Source: Rotaria sp. Silwood1 (Eukaryota; Rotifera; Eurotatoria; Philodinida; Philodinidae). From it: a DNA stretch of 64,000 nucleotides. The stretch covers positions 554,772-618,771 of the forward strand of contig CAJNOP010000043.1 in the NCBI GenBank assembly GCA_905250075.1, given 5' to 3'. Of this stretch, positions 63,401 through 64,000 are shown piece after piece (the stretch's first letter is position 1; each line of letters opens with the position of its first letter). A program made the position numbers and the translations under genes. Below the pieces are notes generated by a model. It saw nothing but the letters and a program-made list of their open reading frames with translations, was not told the origin of the DNA and did no database searches.

Positions 63401-64000
63401 TTATTGTCATCAACGTTGCTATTACTACGCTTCGCTCGATTATTTTTTTTTGCTCATCCTCTTAAGGCTTTAGTTCTAATAATAGCAAGGAGTCCAAGTA
63501 CTTCTTACGTCCTTTTTTTTTCTGTCTAGCTAGTCTATCTAACAAAATGTCTTACGACTAACTTTGATTTTGATTCGTCAAATCTCAACGTTTGCAAAAA
63601 AAGAAAGATGATGCAAATATATAATTAACGATAGAAAAAAAAATGAAGAAAACAACTTCTTTTACTGTTAGCTGGAAATGAAAGCATTTTAAGTGAGCAT
63701 TAAATGAATCGATCAACATAAATATTCAGATTGTTATACACATTGAATATCAAAGAATGAAAGGACAAGTGCTCAATATTCGAAATTTGTTCATTGAGCA
63801 CATTTAACAAAGTATTAGAGAAATCAAAAATGAAAAACTAAGAATACAAAAATACAGAACGGGTGTAACAGAGTACATCTCAATTTGGTTGCCACGCTTT
63901 TCGAATTATACAATCTATGATCATCAATAGATATGTCACATATTACTATGACTTGTCTTTAACTTTTCAAAAGTAATTTAACTAAAGATTAACATATTCA
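60432..64000. other. Right-end region without a supported gene
   Basis: AT-rich with a (TA)n run near 61719-61740, polypyrimidine and polypurine tracts (61960-62000, 62395-62440, 63335-63370). The longest open frame, 61921-62397, is low complexity and lacks family similarity. The composition resembles the upstream flanks of genes here, so a gene may start to the right of the window. Confidence 0.45.

Noticed and set aside
1-64000. tRNA, rRNA, CRISPR or telomeric repeat arrays
   Set aside because: None seen by eye; no cloverleaf with internal promoter boxes, no regularly spaced direct repeats, no telomere-like tandem units. A covariance-model scan would be decisive.

Overview
This is eukaryotic, AT-rich, intron-containing DNA from an animal. 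Most introns are 50-70 bp with GT..AG ends, and the coding regions use A/T-ending codons almost throughout. Recognisable metazoan genes (a USP9X/fat-facets type deubiquitinase, liprin-alpha, the PARN-like nuclease PNLDC1, a cadherin) sit beside families I associate with rotifers: a divergent F-box/leucine-rich protein, a decayed tetratricopeptide gene, and a spherulin-4-like secreted protein whose best known relatives are in slime moulds and fungi. I infer a rotifer, most likely bdelloid. That is inference from gene content and style, not a database match. A 100-base N run at 10138-10237 marks a scaffold gap.

Layout. 69-7308 (-): the N-terminal ~885 residues of a USP9X-type ubiquitin hydrolase, 13 exons, running off the left edge before its catalytic domain. 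7309-14255: no supported gene; it holds the gap and a large inverted repeat. 14256-15302 (+): a single-exon type II membrane protein that looks like a glycosyltransferase. 17024-21995 (+): a PNLDC1/PARN-type 3'-5' exoribonuclease with a C-terminal membrane anchor; one intron is 3.2 kb. 23902-37108 (+): a complete 22-exon liprin-alpha gene, with a candidate alternative first exon at 26239-26775. 41016-44394 (+): an F-box protein. 46932-48850 (-): a cadherin-like single-pass membrane protein. 52191-53176 (+): a spherulin-4-like protein with a one-base frameshift. 57118-57840 (+): a decayed TPR gene. 59250-60431 (-): an unrecognised multi-pass membrane protein with a Thr-His-Gln repeat tail. 60432-64000: no supported gene.

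The genes do not form a pathway; this is ordinary animal gene order. The unusual theme is the number of long, imperfect inverted repeats (foldback or MITE-like elements, roughly 0.35-1.6 kb). I found eight: five in introns (USP9X, liprin three times, F-box gene) and three between genes. They largely account for the split between introns of ~60 bp and introns of 0.8-3.2 kb. None carries a visible transposase, so they look like non-autonomous DNA elements. Their inverted form could make long hairpin RNA when the host gene is transcribed, which is of some interest because one gene here is the likely piRNA 3'-end trimmer.

Exon boundaries were placed by eye from GT/AG sites, reading-frame phase and similarity to known family members. 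In every multi-exon gene the exon lengths sum to an intact frame, except the spherulin gene.
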